From positions 11,009 through 75,008 of the forward strand of contig NZ_LVCF01000034.1 of NCBI RefSeq assembly GCF_001594145.1: DNA of 64,000 nt, in the 5' to 3' direction. Shown here piece after piece: positions 9,615-17,328 of this stretch. The notes beneath the pieces were generated by a model. That model saw nothing but the letters and a program-made list of their open reading frames with translations, was not told where the DNA came from and did no database searches. Within the stretch, counting starts at the first letter, position 1. Each line of letters opens with the position of its first letter. The DNA comes from Branchiibius sp. NY16-3462-2. GTDB taxonomy: Bacteria; Actinomycetota; Actinomycetes; Actinomycetales; Dermatophilaceae. Position numbers and translations under genes: made by a program.

Positions 9615-10141
9615 TGGACACTGACACCGACACCGACGAGATCGGCTACGTCGCCTTCGTCCGCGGCGTCGACCGCACCGGCACGCTGACCTCCATCGCC
9701 ACAGCCATCTCGACCCGCGGTATCAGTTGTGATTCCTTTGCTACCAACGACTTTCGCAGCGGTACGGCCGCCATCACGGCCGTCTTCAGGACCTCGGAGC
9801 GGCTGCAGAAAGCCCTGGCGCGCACGCTGGAGCGGCTACCCGCCGTACACGAAGTCACGATCCTGCCGCTGTCCGACGAACGGGTGCACGCGAGCGCGGT
9901 GCTGATCCTGCCCGATAACCAGCCGTTCCATCCGCCGGTAGACGTCACGCTGCGCTGGTCGGGTGATCCCACACGCGGCCAGCCGGTGCTGATGGAGGGA
10001 CAGTTCGCCCAGGTGCAGGCCACGGTCGAGTCCTCGACGGCCAGGGGCGCGAGCCTGGTGGCGATGGCGATCCTGCCGCCGCACGTTCTTGAGGATCACG
10101 ACGTTCCTGAGGACCCCGCGCCCATGACAGATCCTCACTAA
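9614..10141 (+). CDS. ACT-domain amino-acid-sensing protein
   Basis: This 175-aa protein begins with an ACT-like fold (about residues 7-80: YVAFVRGVDRTGTLTSIATAISTRGI), the pattern of small-molecule-binding regulatory domains that start with a D-x-x-G-x-L turn. No catalytic domain is visible, so it may sense a ligand or regulate its neighbour. I prefer the ATG at 9614, which overlaps the dehydrogenase stop by one base and has GGGGG about 6 nt upstream, over the in-frame GTG at 9602. Function beyond ligand sensing is not deduced. Confidence 0.7.
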   Translation: MDTDTDTDEIGYVAFVRGVDRTGTLTSIATAISTRGISCDSFATNDFRSGTAAITAVFRTSERLQKALARTLERLPAVHEVTILPLSDERVHASAVLILPDNQPFHPPVDVTLRWSGDPTRGQPVLMEGQFAQVQATVESSTARGASLVAMAILPPHVLEDHDVPEDPAPMTDPH

Positions 10142-10193
10142 CGTCGATCTCCTCAGAATCGGCGGCCGCCGCCCTCCGGCGTGTGGCATCATA

Positions 10194-10207
10194 TGAAGAC
10201 TTCTTCA
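10194..10207. promoter_or_regulatory. ArsR-type operator (TGAAGA-CT-TCTTCA)
   Basis: A perfect inverted repeat with 6-bp arms TGAAGA and TCTTCA separated by CT lies 34 bp before the ArsR-family start. A further TGATGAAG half-site follows at about 10210. Position and symmetry fit autorepression of the arsR-sulP operon. Confidence 0.55.
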
Positions 10208-10241
10208 AGTGATGAAGCATGCGATTGTCAGGAGGCGCCGG

Positions 10242-10574
10242 ATGCCGGTCCCGCTCTATCAGGCCAAGGCGGAGTTTTTCCGCACCCTCGGCCACCCGGT
10301 CCGCATCCGCATCCTGGAACTGCTGTCCCAACGCGAGCACGCGGTCCACGAACTGCTCGCCGAGATCGAGGTCGAAGCCTCCAGCCTGTCGCAGCAGCTC
10401 AGTGTGTTGCGACGCTCGGCACTGGTCACCTCGCAGCGGCGGGACGGCGAGGTCATCTATGCGATCGCCGTACCCGAAGTGAACGATCTGCTCCAGGCCG
10501 CCCGGCAGATCCTCTCGGCGGTCGCCGCCGAACAAGCCGACCTCGTCGCCCAACTCGCCCGCACCACCCACTGA
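10242..10574 (+). CDS. ArsR-family winged-helix regulator
   Basis: This 110-aa regulator has the compact ArsR/SmtB fold: helix QAKAEFFRTLGHPVRIRILELL, recognition helix in EASSLSQQLSVLRRSALV, and wing RRDGEVIYAIAV. It contains no cysteine, so the classical As/Cd/Zn thiolate sites are absent and the signal is something else, possibly sulfur or anion status given the neighbour. I use the ATG at 10242, which has AGGAGG about 7 nt upstream; in-frame codons further upstream lie in the operator region. A SulP transporter gene follows after 8 bp, so they form an operon. Confidence 0.88.
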   Translation: MPVPLYQAKAEFFRTLGHPVRIRILELLSQREHAVHELLAEIEVEASSLSQQLSVLRRSALVTSQRRDGEVIYAIAVPEVNDLLQAARQILSAVAAEQADLVAQLARTTH

Positions 10575-10582
10575 AAGCACCC

Positions 10583-12301
10583 ATGAGCACCACCGCTGAG
10601 TCCGTCACGCCGCTGCAACGGGTGACCCGCCTGCTGCCCACCCGCGCCGACCTGGATGCGATGCGCACCAACCCGCGCCGCGACCTGCTCGCCGGGCTGA
10701 TGGTCGCGCTCGTCGCGCTGCCCCTGGCCCTCGGCTTCGGGATCAGCTCCGGCGCCGGAGCCGCCGCCGGCATCGCGACCGCCATCATCGCGGGCCTCGT
10801 GGCCGCTGTCTTCGGCGGCAGCAACCTGCAGGTGAGCGGACCGACCGGCGCGATGACCGTCGTGCTCGTTCCGATCGTCGCAACGTACGGCGTGCCCAGC
10901 GTTCTCGTCGTCGGTGTCCTGGCCGGGTTGTTGCTGGTGGTCCTTGCGCTGGCGGGAGCCGGGCGCGTGATGCGCTACGTGCCGGTTCCCGTCATCGAGG
11001 GTTTCACCATCGGCATCGCGCTGATCATCGGACTGCAGCAGGTCCCGGGCGCGCTCGGGGTGCACGTGAAGGCTGACGGGGTCATCGCTACGGCGGTGAA
11101 ATCAGTGCAGGAGTGGTTCAAACATCCGCACTGGGCACCGGTATTGATCGCGCTCGCGGTGGCCGCTTCCATTCTGTTGCTGGCCTGCATCCGACCCGGG
11201 ATTCCCGTCGCTCTCCCCGCGATCATCGTGGTCACGCTCTTCAACCTATGGATGCACCTGGGCGCCGAGCAGATCGGCAAGATTCCCGCGGGTCTTCCCG
11301 CGCCGAGCCTGCCGGACCTGGCTCCCAGCACCGTCAAACAACTGGTGATCCCGGCGATCGCCGTGGCGGCGCTGGCTGCCCTGGAGTCGTTGATGTCGGC
11401 CAGCGCGGCCGATGCGATGACGGTCGGGCAACGACACGATTCGGACCGCGAACTCTTCGGCCAGGGCCTGGCCAACATCGCTGCTCCCCTGTTCGGCGGT
11501 GTGCCCGCGACCGGCGCCATCGCCCGGACCGCCGTCAACGTCAAGACCGGTGCGCACTCCCGGCTCGCGGCCATCACCCACTCCCTGCTGCTGCTCGCGG
11601 TGGTCCTGGTCGCCGGTGGCCTGGTCGGCAAGATCCCGCTCGCGGCACTGGCTGGTGTGCTGATCGCGACCGCCGTGAGCATGGTCAGTGTCTCCAGTGT
11701 CCGGACCCTGATGCGGGCGACAAAGCAGGATGCCGCGGTCCTGGCGATCACCGCTATCGCCACCGTGGCTCTCGACCTGGTCGAAGCCGTCATCATCGGC
11801 ATGATCGTGGCCGGTGGCCTGGCCCTCAAGCAGGTCGCGGCCAGCGCGGCCGTCAGCACCGAAGACGTTGCCACACTTGCCGATTCACCGGCAGACGACA
11901 TGGAACGTGAGCACCTGCTCGACGAACACATCGTCGTCTACCGGCTGGAGGGGCCGTTGTTCTTCGCGGCCGCCCACGACTTCCTGCTGGAGCTGACCCG
12001 GGTCAGCGACGTGCGCGTGGTCGTGCTGCGGATGGCGCACCTGACGGCGATCGACGCGACCGGCGCAGCGACGCTCGCCGATGTGATCACCCGGCTGGAA
12101 CGGCGTGGCATCACGGTGATGCTGTCCGGCGTCCGACCCGAGCACGCGGCGATCTTGCAGGGCCTCGGCGTCTACGACACGATCGCGCACGAGCGGCACA
12201 TCTTCGCCACCACTCCGGAGGCAATCGCGCATGCCCGGGTGCACGCCTCCCGCGTCCCGCACGACCCGGGTTCCGCGGAGGTCAGCCGAGCACTTCGGTG
12301 A
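10583..12301 (+). CDS. SulP-family anion transporter with STAS domain
   Basis: This 572-aa inner-membrane protein has the SulP transport domain of about 12-14 helices (from NPRRDLLAGLMVALVALPLAL; GSNLQVSGPTGAM is the family motif) and a cytoplasmic STAS domain at about 445-560 (IVVYRLEGPLFFAAAHDF ... MAHLTAIDATGAATLADV). SulP proteins carry sulfate, bicarbonate or other anions; which one applies here is not evident. I use the ATG at 10583, eight bases after the ArsR stop. The 3' end overlaps the convergent PLP-enzyme gene by 20 bp, leaving no room for an intergenic terminator. Confidence 0.93.
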   Translation: MSTTAESVTPLQRVTRLLPTRADLDAMRTNPRRDLLAGLMVALVALPLALGFGISSGAGAAAGIATAIIAGLVAAVFGGSNLQVSGPTGAMTVVLVPIVATYGVPSVLVVGVLAGLLLVVLALAGAGRVMRYVPVPVIEGFTIGIALIIGLQQVPGALGVHVKADGVIATAVKSVQEWFKHPHWAPVLIALAVAASILLLACIRPGIPVALPAIIVVTLFNLWMHLGAEQIGKIPAGLPAPSLPDLAPSTVKQLVIPAIAVAALAALESLMSASAADAMTVGQRHDSDRELFGQGLANIAAPLFGGVPATGAIARTAVNVKTGAHSRLAAITHSLLLLAVVLVAGGLVGKIPLAALAGVLIATAVSMVSVSSVRTLMRATKQDAAVLAITAIATVALDLVEAVIIGMIVAGGLALKQVAASAAVSTEDVATLADSPADDMEREHLLDEHIVVYRLEGPLFFAAAHDFLLELTRVSDVRVVVLRMAHLTAIDATGAATLADVITRLERRGITVMLSGVRPEHAAILQGLGVYDTIAHERHIFATTPEAIAHARVHASRVPHDPGSAEVSRALR

Positions 12302-13376
12302 GCGATCGGCGTACGTCGATCGCGAGCTTCTCGTCGCCCATCCCCTGGGCGGCCAGCCACTGATCGTCGTCGTACGTCGAGGTGTAACGGTGCCCGTCGT
12401 CGCACAACAGCGTCACGATCGAGCCCTCTTCACCACGGTCCGCCATCTCGGCCGCGAGCACCGCTGCTGCAATGAGATTCGTCCCTGTCGACGGCCCCGC
12501 GACGCGGCCCATCCGTGAGCGCAGATAGCGCATCGCCTCGACCGACGCACGGTCCGGCACCCGGATCATCCGGTCGACCACCGACGGCAGGAAGCTCTCC
12601 TCCATGCGCGGCCGGCCGATCCCCTCGATCCGCGACGCCGTCCCGGTGACCGACCGATCACCGGCCGCCCAGCCGTCGAAGAACGCCGAGCCCTCCGGGT
12701 CAGCAACGCACAGCCGCGTCGCCGCGCCGGTGTACCGCAGATAGCGCCCGATCGTCGCGCTCGTGCCACCGGTCCCCGCACTCACCACGATCCAGGTCGG
12801 TTCGGGATGCGGCTCCTGCGCCATCTGCCCGAAGATCGACTCGGCCACGTTGTTGTTGCCACGCCAGTCGGTCGCGCGCTCGGCGAACGTGAACTGGTCC
12901 ATGTAGCAACCACCGGTCTCCTGGGCCAACTGCCGCGCCGCCGCGTAGATGTCGCCGGCGGAATCGACCCGGTGACACGTCCCGCCGTACTGCTCGATCA
13001 GCGCCAGCTTCGACGGGGAGGTGGACGCCGGGACCACGGCGATGAACGGCAGCCCCAGCAGCTGCGCGAAGTACGCCTCACTGACCGCCGTTGAGCCACT
13101 GGAGGATTCGATGATCGTCTGACCCTCGTGGATCCAGCCGTTGCACAACGCGTAGAGGAACAGCGAGCGGGCCAACCGGTGCTTCAGGCTGCCCGTGGGC
13201 AGCGTGGACTCGTCCTTCAGGTACAGATCGACGCCGCGGCACCGCGGCGACGGGAACCGCAGCAGGTGGGTGTCCGATGACCGGGTCGCGTCCGCCTGGA
13301 CCGCCCGCACCGCCTGCCGCACCCACGCGCGGCCGTTCTCGTCGTACCGGTCGATGTCCTGCACCAAGTCACTCAT
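12282..13376 (-). CDS. PLP-dependent cysteine synthase/desulfhydrase family protein (Cds1-like)
   Basis: This 364-aa fold-type II PLP enzyme has the Schiff-base Lys in LPTGSLKHR, the substrate loop ESSSGSTAVS and the phosphate loop SAGTGGTSATIG. It is closer to the actinobacterial group that includes the M. tuberculosis L-cysteine desulfhydrase Cds1 (Rv3684) than to CysK, so release of sulfide from cysteine is possible; O-acetylserine sulfhydrylase activity is the alternative. The ATG at 13376 has GGGTGGGG just upstream; an in-frame GTG at 13385 would add three residues. It converges on sulP and diverges from lutABC. Confidence 0.85.
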   Translation of the reverse strand: MSDLVQDIDRYDENGRAWVRQAVRAVQADATRSSDTHLLRFPSPRCRGVDLYLKDESTLPTGSLKHRLARSLFLYALCNGWIHEGQTIIESSSGSTAVSEAYFAQLLGLPFIAVVPASTSPSKLALIEQYGGTCHRVDSAGDIYAAARQLAQETGGCYMDQFTFAERATDWRGNNNVAESIFGQMAQEPHPEPTWIVVSAGTGGTSATIGRYLRYTGAATRLCVADPEGSAFFDGWAAGDRSVTGTASRIEGIGRPRMEESFLPSVVDRMIRVPDRASVEAMRYLRSRMGRVAGPSTGTNLIAAAVLAAEMADRGEEGSIVTLLCDDGHRYTSTYDDDQWLAAQGMGDEKLAIDVRRSLTEVLG

Positions 13377-13422
13377 GCTCCCCACCCGTCCATTGTCGCA
13401 GGGCGCAATAGAGTGCTAGACG

Positions 13423-14157
13423 ATGCGAATCGCGATGATGACGACCTGCCTGGTCGACGCCCTCTTCCCGGACGTCGGCAAAGCAGTGGTGACCGTGCTC
13501 GAGCGCCTGGGCCACGAGGTCATCGTCCCCGAGGGTCAGGCGTGCTGCGGTCAGATGCACATCAACACCGGGTACGTCGATGACGCGCTTCCCGTCGTAC
13601 GCAACCAGGTCTCATCCCTCACTGAGGTCGGCGCCGACGCGGTGGTCGCCCCGTCTGGCTCGTGTGTCGGGTCGGTGCGCCACCAGCACGTGACGCTGGC
13701 CCGGAACGCCGGCGATGAGCGGTTGGCCGAGCAGGCACAGGCGCTGAGTGACAAGACCTACGAGTTCTCCGAGCTGCTGGTCGACGTGCTGGGGGTTACC
13801 GACGTGGGCGCCTACTTCCCGCACACGGTCACCTATCACCCCACGTGTCACTCGCTGCGGATGCTGCGGGTGGGTGATAAACCGCTGCGGCTCCTGCAGG
13901 CGGTCGATGGCTTAGATCTGTTGGAACTGCCTGGTGCACAGGAGTGTTGCGGCTTCGGCGGCACGTTCGCGCTGAAGAACGAGCCGGTCTCCAGTGCGAT
14001 GCTCGCCGACAAAGTGGAGGCGGTGCAGTCCACCGGTGCCGACATCTGCTCGACCAGTGACTCCTCGTGTCTGATGCACATCGGCGGTGGCCTCTCGCGA
14101 CTGGAGACGGGCGTGGGGACACGGCATCTAGCGCAGATCCTGGCGAGCACCCGATGA
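13423..14157 (+). CDS. lutA: L-lactate utilisation protein LutA (Fe-S oxidoreductase subunit)
   Basis: This 244-aa protein has two cysteine-rich CCG blocks: ACCGQMHINTGY near residue 43 and ECCGFGGTFALKN near 170, with TYHPTCHSLRMLRVG between them. That is the pattern of LutA/GlpC-type subunits that pass electrons from lactate oxidation. Length and block order match LutA. The start ATG at 13423 gives MRIAMMTTCLVDALFPDVG, the usual N-terminus with a conserved Cys. It overlaps lutB by ATGA, giving the standard lutABC operon for NAD-independent L-lactate oxidation to pyruvate at the membrane. Confidence 0.95.
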   Translation: MRIAMMTTCLVDALFPDVGKAVVTVLERLGHEVIVPEGQACCGQMHINTGYVDDALPVVRNQVSSLTEVGADAVVAPSGSCVGSVRHQHVTLARNAGDERLAEQAQALSDKTYEFSELLVDVLGVTDVGAYFPHTVTYHPTCHSLRMLRVGDKPLRLLQAVDGLDLLELPGAQECCGFGGTFALKNEPVSSAMLADKVEAVQSTGADICSTSDSSCLMHIGGGLSRLETGVGTRHLAQILASTR

Positions 14158-15593
14158 GCACCGTCGACCTGCCCGATCCGACGTGGCCGCTGCGGGGTGA
14201 CCATCCGTTCCCCGAATCCGCTGAACACGAACTAGGCAACGCTCAACTGCGACGCAACCTGCGGCACGCGACCCACACGATCCGGGACAAACGGCTGCAC
14301 GCGGTGGGCGAACTCGACGACTGGGAGCAGTTGCGAGAAGCCGGCGAAGCACTGAAACAGGATGTCCTGCAACGACTTCCGGAACTGTTGGAGGAGCTCG
14401 AGCGCAACGTCACCGCCAGGGGCGGCGTGGTGCACTGGGCGCGCGACGCGACCGAGGCCAATGACATCGTGACCGCGCTCATCAAAGCCACCGGCAGCGA
14501 CGAGGTCGTCAAGGTCAAGTCGATGGCCACCCAGGAGATCGGTCTCAACGAGCACCTCGAAGCCGAGGGCATCACTCCCATCGAGACCGACCTGGCCGAG
14601 TTGATCGTGCAACTCGGTCACGACACCCCCAGCCACATCCTGGTGCCGGCGATCCACCGCAACCGCGATGAGATCCGCGACATCTTCCGGCGCGAAATGC
14701 CCGGAGCCCCAGCCGATCTGAGCAATGAGCCGGCCGACCTGGCGAACGCCTCCCGCAACTATCTGCGCCACAAGTTTCTCACCACCAAGGTCGCGATCAG
14801 TGGCGCCAACTTCGCCGTCGCCGACACCGGCACACTGGCCGTCGTCGAGTCCGAGGGCAACGGCCGGATGTGCCTGACCCTGCCCGAAACCCTGATCACC
14901 GTGATGGGCATCGAGAAGGTCATCCCGACGTTCACCGACTTCGAAGTCTTCATGCAACTGCTGCCGCGTAGCTCGACCGCCGAGCGGATGAACCCCTACA
15001 CCTCGATGTGGACCGGGGTCCACGAGGACGACGGACCGCAGGAGTTCCACCTGGTGCTGCTGGACAACGGCCGCTCCCGGGTTCTCGACGACCCGGTCGG
15101 CCGCCCAGCGCTGCGCTGCATCCGGTGCAGCGCCTGCCTCAACGTGTGCCCGGTCTACGAACGCGTCGGTGGACACGCCTACGGCTCGGTGTATCCCGGC
15201 CCGATCGGTGCGATCCTGACCCCGCAACTGACCGGGTTCACCGGACCCGACGACCCCAATGCGACTCTGCCGTATGCCAGTACGTTGTGCGGCGCGTGCT
15301 TCGACGCCTGCCCGGTGCGGATCGACATCCCGTCGATCCTCGTGCATCTGCGCGCCAAATCCGTTGCGGCGACACGGCATCCAGTCGAGCAGACGGCGAT
15401 GAAGGCGTTGAGTACGACGATGAGTTCCGGTTCGCGGTTCCGCCGGACAATCCGGTTGGTCCCGCTGGGCAGACTTGCCGGACACGGCCATCTCCTGGGT
15501 CACCTGCCGTTGCCCGGCGCCGCGTGGGCCAAGCACCGCGACCTGCCGAAGTTGCCGACGCGGTCCTTCCGGGACTGGTGGGCGAAACGATGA
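14154..15593 (+). CDS. lutB: L-lactate utilisation protein LutB (iron-sulfur protein)
   Basis: This 479-aa protein has the LUD domain in its first 300 residues (for example KFLTTKVAISGANFAVADTG) followed by two [4Fe-4S] ferredoxin-like cysteine sets, CIRCSACLNVCPVY and CGACFDACPVR, the layout of LutB. The ATG at 14154 overlaps the lutA stop by ATGA; upstream in-frame codons lie inside lutA. It should form a complex with LutA and LutC that oxidises L-lactate. Both ends are translationally coupled to its neighbours. Confidence 0.95.
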   Translation: MSTVDLPDPTWPLRGDHPFPESAEHELGNAQLRRNLRHATHTIRDKRLHAVGELDDWEQLREAGEALKQDVLQRLPELLEELERNVTARGGVVHWARDATEANDIVTALIKATGSDEVVKVKSMATQEIGLNEHLEAEGITPIETDLAELIVQLGHDTPSHILVPAIHRNRDEIRDIFRREMPGAPADLSNEPADLANASRNYLRHKFLTTKVAISGANFAVADTGTLAVVESEGNGRMCLTLPETLITVMGIEKVIPTFTDFEVFMQLLPRSSTAERMNPYTSMWTGVHEDDGPQEFHLVLLDNGRSRVLDDPVGRPALRCIRCSACLNVCPVYERVGGHAYGSVYPGPIGAILTPQLTGFTGPDDPNATLPYASTLCGACFDACPVRIDIPSILVHLRAKSVAATRHPVEQTAMKALSTTMSSGSRFRRTIRLVPLGRLAGHGHLLGHLPLPGAAWAKHRDLPKLPTRSFRDWWAKR

Positions 15594-16198
15594 GCGCCAA
15601 GGACGACATCCTCACGCGATTGCGGACCGCGCTGCAGGACGACCCACCGCCGGTCACCGTGCCCCGGGATTACGAGCGCGCGCCGCTGGACGGCACGGCC
15701 GACCTGGAGATGTTCGCCGAACGCGTCGCCGAGTACCGCGCGAACGTGCACCGCATCGACGAAGCCGGACTGTCCGACCTGGTCAAGGACCTGGTCGGCG
15801 ACGGCTCAGTGGTGGTCCCCCATGACTTGCCGGACACGGTCACCGGAGCACTCGGCGTACGTCGGGATGGTCCTGGTGAGCGGCTCACGGTCGACGAACT
15901 CGACGCGACCGTGGTCACCGCCGCCCGCCTCGGCATCGCCCTGACCGGAACGATCGTCCTCGATGCCGGCCCCGGGCAGGGCCGACGGGCGCTCAGCCTG
16001 GTGCCGGACCACCACGTGTGCATCGTGCGCGAGGACCAGGTGGTCGACACCGTGCCCCAGGCGTTCGCCGCTCTGGACACCGTCGGGCCGCTCACCTTCA
16101 TCAGTGGACCCAGCGCGACCAGCGACATCGAATTGAACCGGGTGGAGGGCGTCCACGGACCGCGCAGACTCGACGTGGTGCTGGTGGCGACCCGATAG
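15590..16198 (+). CDS. lutC: L-lactate utilisation protein LutC
   Basis: This 202-aa protein is a LUD-domain (LutC/YkgG) subunit, with an alpha-beta core including VVTAARLGIALTGTIVLDAGPGQGRRALSLVPDHHVCIV and the end motif SGPSATSDIELNRVEGVHGPRRLDVVLV. It lacks cysteine clusters, as expected. The ATG at 15590 overlaps the lutB stop (ATGA). No lactate permease or LutR-type regulator is adjacent, so control of this operon is not evident from the window. Confidence 0.94.
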   Translation: MSAKDDILTRLRTALQDDPPPVTVPRDYERAPLDGTADLEMFAERVAEYRANVHRIDEAGLSDLVKDLVGDGSVVVPHDLPDTVTGALGVRRDGPGERLTVDELDATVVTAARLGIALTGTIVLDAGPGQGRRALSLVPDHHVCIVREDQVVDTVPQAFAALDTVGPLTFISGPSATSDIELNRVEGVHGPRRLDVVLVATR

Positions 16199-16313
16199 GA
16201 CGTATCCGTTGCCCGCCGGTAGTGCCACCCTGATGCGAGTGCCGGTGGGAAGGGCGGCACCGTGCTACCCCCGCACTGGTGCCATCGAGCCCGTCCCCTC
16301 CTTCGCTTTCCTG

Positions 16314-16339
16314 TTGTGCATTACTTAATTGTGCACAAT
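16314..16339. promoter_or_regulatory. OhrR box (ATTGTGCACAAT) with upstream half-site
   Basis: ATTGTGCACAAT at 16328-16339 is a perfect 12-bp palindrome 17 bp before the ohrR start, and a second TTGTGCA half-site lies at 16314-16320, 15 bp upstream in direct orientation. OhrR proteins bind AT-rich palindromes of this kind. It stands out as an AT-rich patch in GC-rich DNA and probably overlaps the promoter of ohrR-osmC. Confidence 0.7.
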
Positions 16340-16356
16340 GTGTTAGCCTGACGAAT

Positions 16357-16821
16357 GTGAGCACGAGCGTGGACGACGGGGTCGACCTGGATGAGTTGCT
16401 GTGCTTCGCGATGTACAACGCATCGCGGGCGCTGACGGCTCGCTACCGGGAGTTATTGACGCCCCTCGGCATCACGTATCCGCAGTACCTCGTGCTGATG
16501 GCGCTGTGGAACCAATCGCCGCTGACCATCGGCGAACTCGGCCACCGGCTCTATCTGGACTCCGGGACGCTGTCACCGCTGTTGAAACGGTTGCAGACTC
16601 TGGGCCTGATCGACCGGGCTCGCAGTGCAGAAGACGAACGTGTCGTCCTGGTCAGCCTGACCCACGCCGGCCGCAACGTCCGGCAGCAGTTGGCTGAAGT
16701 GCCCGAAACCATCTGCGAGGCAACCGGTCTGAGCCGGGATGAAGTCGTCGATCTGCGGGACCGCATCGACGCCGTAGCCAGCCACGTGCGTGCCACCACC
16801 CGCCCCAACACCCATTCCTAG
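16357..16821 (+). CDS. ohrR: Organic hydroperoxide repressor OhrR (MarR family)
   Basis: This 154-aa MarR-type regulator has the OhrR N-terminus LLCFAMYNASRALTARYRELL with the peroxide-sensing Cys16 and nearby Tyr, then the winged helix TYPQYLVLMALW ... GTLSPLLKRLQTLGLI and wing RSAEDERVVLVSLT. A second cysteine, C120, lies 104 residues on, which matches the two-Cys OhrR type that forms an intersubunit disulfide on oxidation. The GTG at 16357 follows an OhrR box directly. osmC is eight bases downstream, so oxidised OhrR would release both genes. Confidence 0.9.
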   Translation: MSTSVDDGVDLDELLCFAMYNASRALTARYRELLTPLGITYPQYLVLMALWNQSPLTIGELGHRLYLDSGTLSPLLKRLQTLGLIDRARSAEDERVVLVSLTHAGRNVRQQLAEVPETICEATGLSRDEVVDLRDRIDAVASHVRATTRPNTHS

Positions 16822-16829
16822 GAGACCTC

Positions 16830-17267
16830 ATGCCCACCCGTACCGCTCGCACCGACTGGACCGGAACCCTCGAAAAGGGTTCTGGCAAGGTCGAACTCAG
16901 CAGCTCCAAGCTCGACACGTTCGAGGTGTCGTTCCCCAAGCGCGCCGCTGACGACGCTGGTGGCGCCACCAGCCCCGAGGAGCTCATCGCTGCGGCGCAC
17001 TCCTCCTGCTACGCGATGCAGTTGTCCGCCCTGATCGCCGAGGCCGGTGGCACCCCGCAGGCGCTGGACGTGCAGGCCGACGTCTCGCTCGGCCCGGACC
17101 CCGCCGGTGGCTTCCGCCTCAGCGGTATCAAGCTGACCGTCCGCGGTGAGGTCGAGGGCCTGGACGAGGACGGGTTCGCCAAGGCCGCCGCTGACGCTAA
17201 GGCTTCCTGCCCGGTCAGCAAGGCGCTCACCGGTGTCGAGATCACCCTGGACGCCGCGCTCGACTGA
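16830..17267 (+). CDS. osmC: OsmC/Ohr-family peroxidase
   Basis: This 145-aa thiol peroxidase reduces organic hydroperoxides. The two catalytic cysteines are in AAHSSCYAMQLSAL and KASCPVSKAL; the latter motif and the N-terminal ARTDWTGTLEKGSG place it in the OsmC rather than the Ohr branch. AGGAGA lies before the ATG and the ohrR stop is eight bases upstream. It is most likely co-transcribed with and regulated by OhrR. A strong hairpin follows at 17285-17316. Confidence 0.93.
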   Translation: MPTRTARTDWTGTLEKGSGKVELSSSKLDTFEVSFPKRAADDAGGATSPEELIAAAHSSCYAMQLSALIAEAGGTPQALDVQADVSLGPDPAGGFRLSGIKLTVRGEVEGLDEDGFAKAAADAKASCPVSKALTGVEITLDAALD

Positions 17268-17284
17268 GCCCGATCGACGTACGC

Positions 17285-17316
17285 CGAGGCGCCGGCCCAC
17301 CTGGGTCGGCGCCTCG
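17285..17316. terminator. Bidirectional hairpin terminator between osmC and putA
   Basis: Arms CGAGGCGCCG and CGGCGCCTCG pair perfectly and extend inward through GCCC/GGGT to a four-base ACCT loop, giving a stem of about 14 bp. It lies between two convergent stop codons (17267 and 17329). There is no long U tract, as is common in actinobacteria. Confidence 0.7.
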
Positions 17317-17328
17317 TCGTTGTGCCCC

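Noticed and set aside
9343..9633. Possible small Arg-rich protein opposite the dehydrogenase gene
   Set aside because: Antisense frame of a good gene with no ribosome site and unnatural Arg/Ser composition.
10181..10582. N-terminal extension of SulP through the ArsR gene
   Set aside because: The ArsR frame is well supported with its own ribosome site, and SulP homologues start close to ATG 10583.
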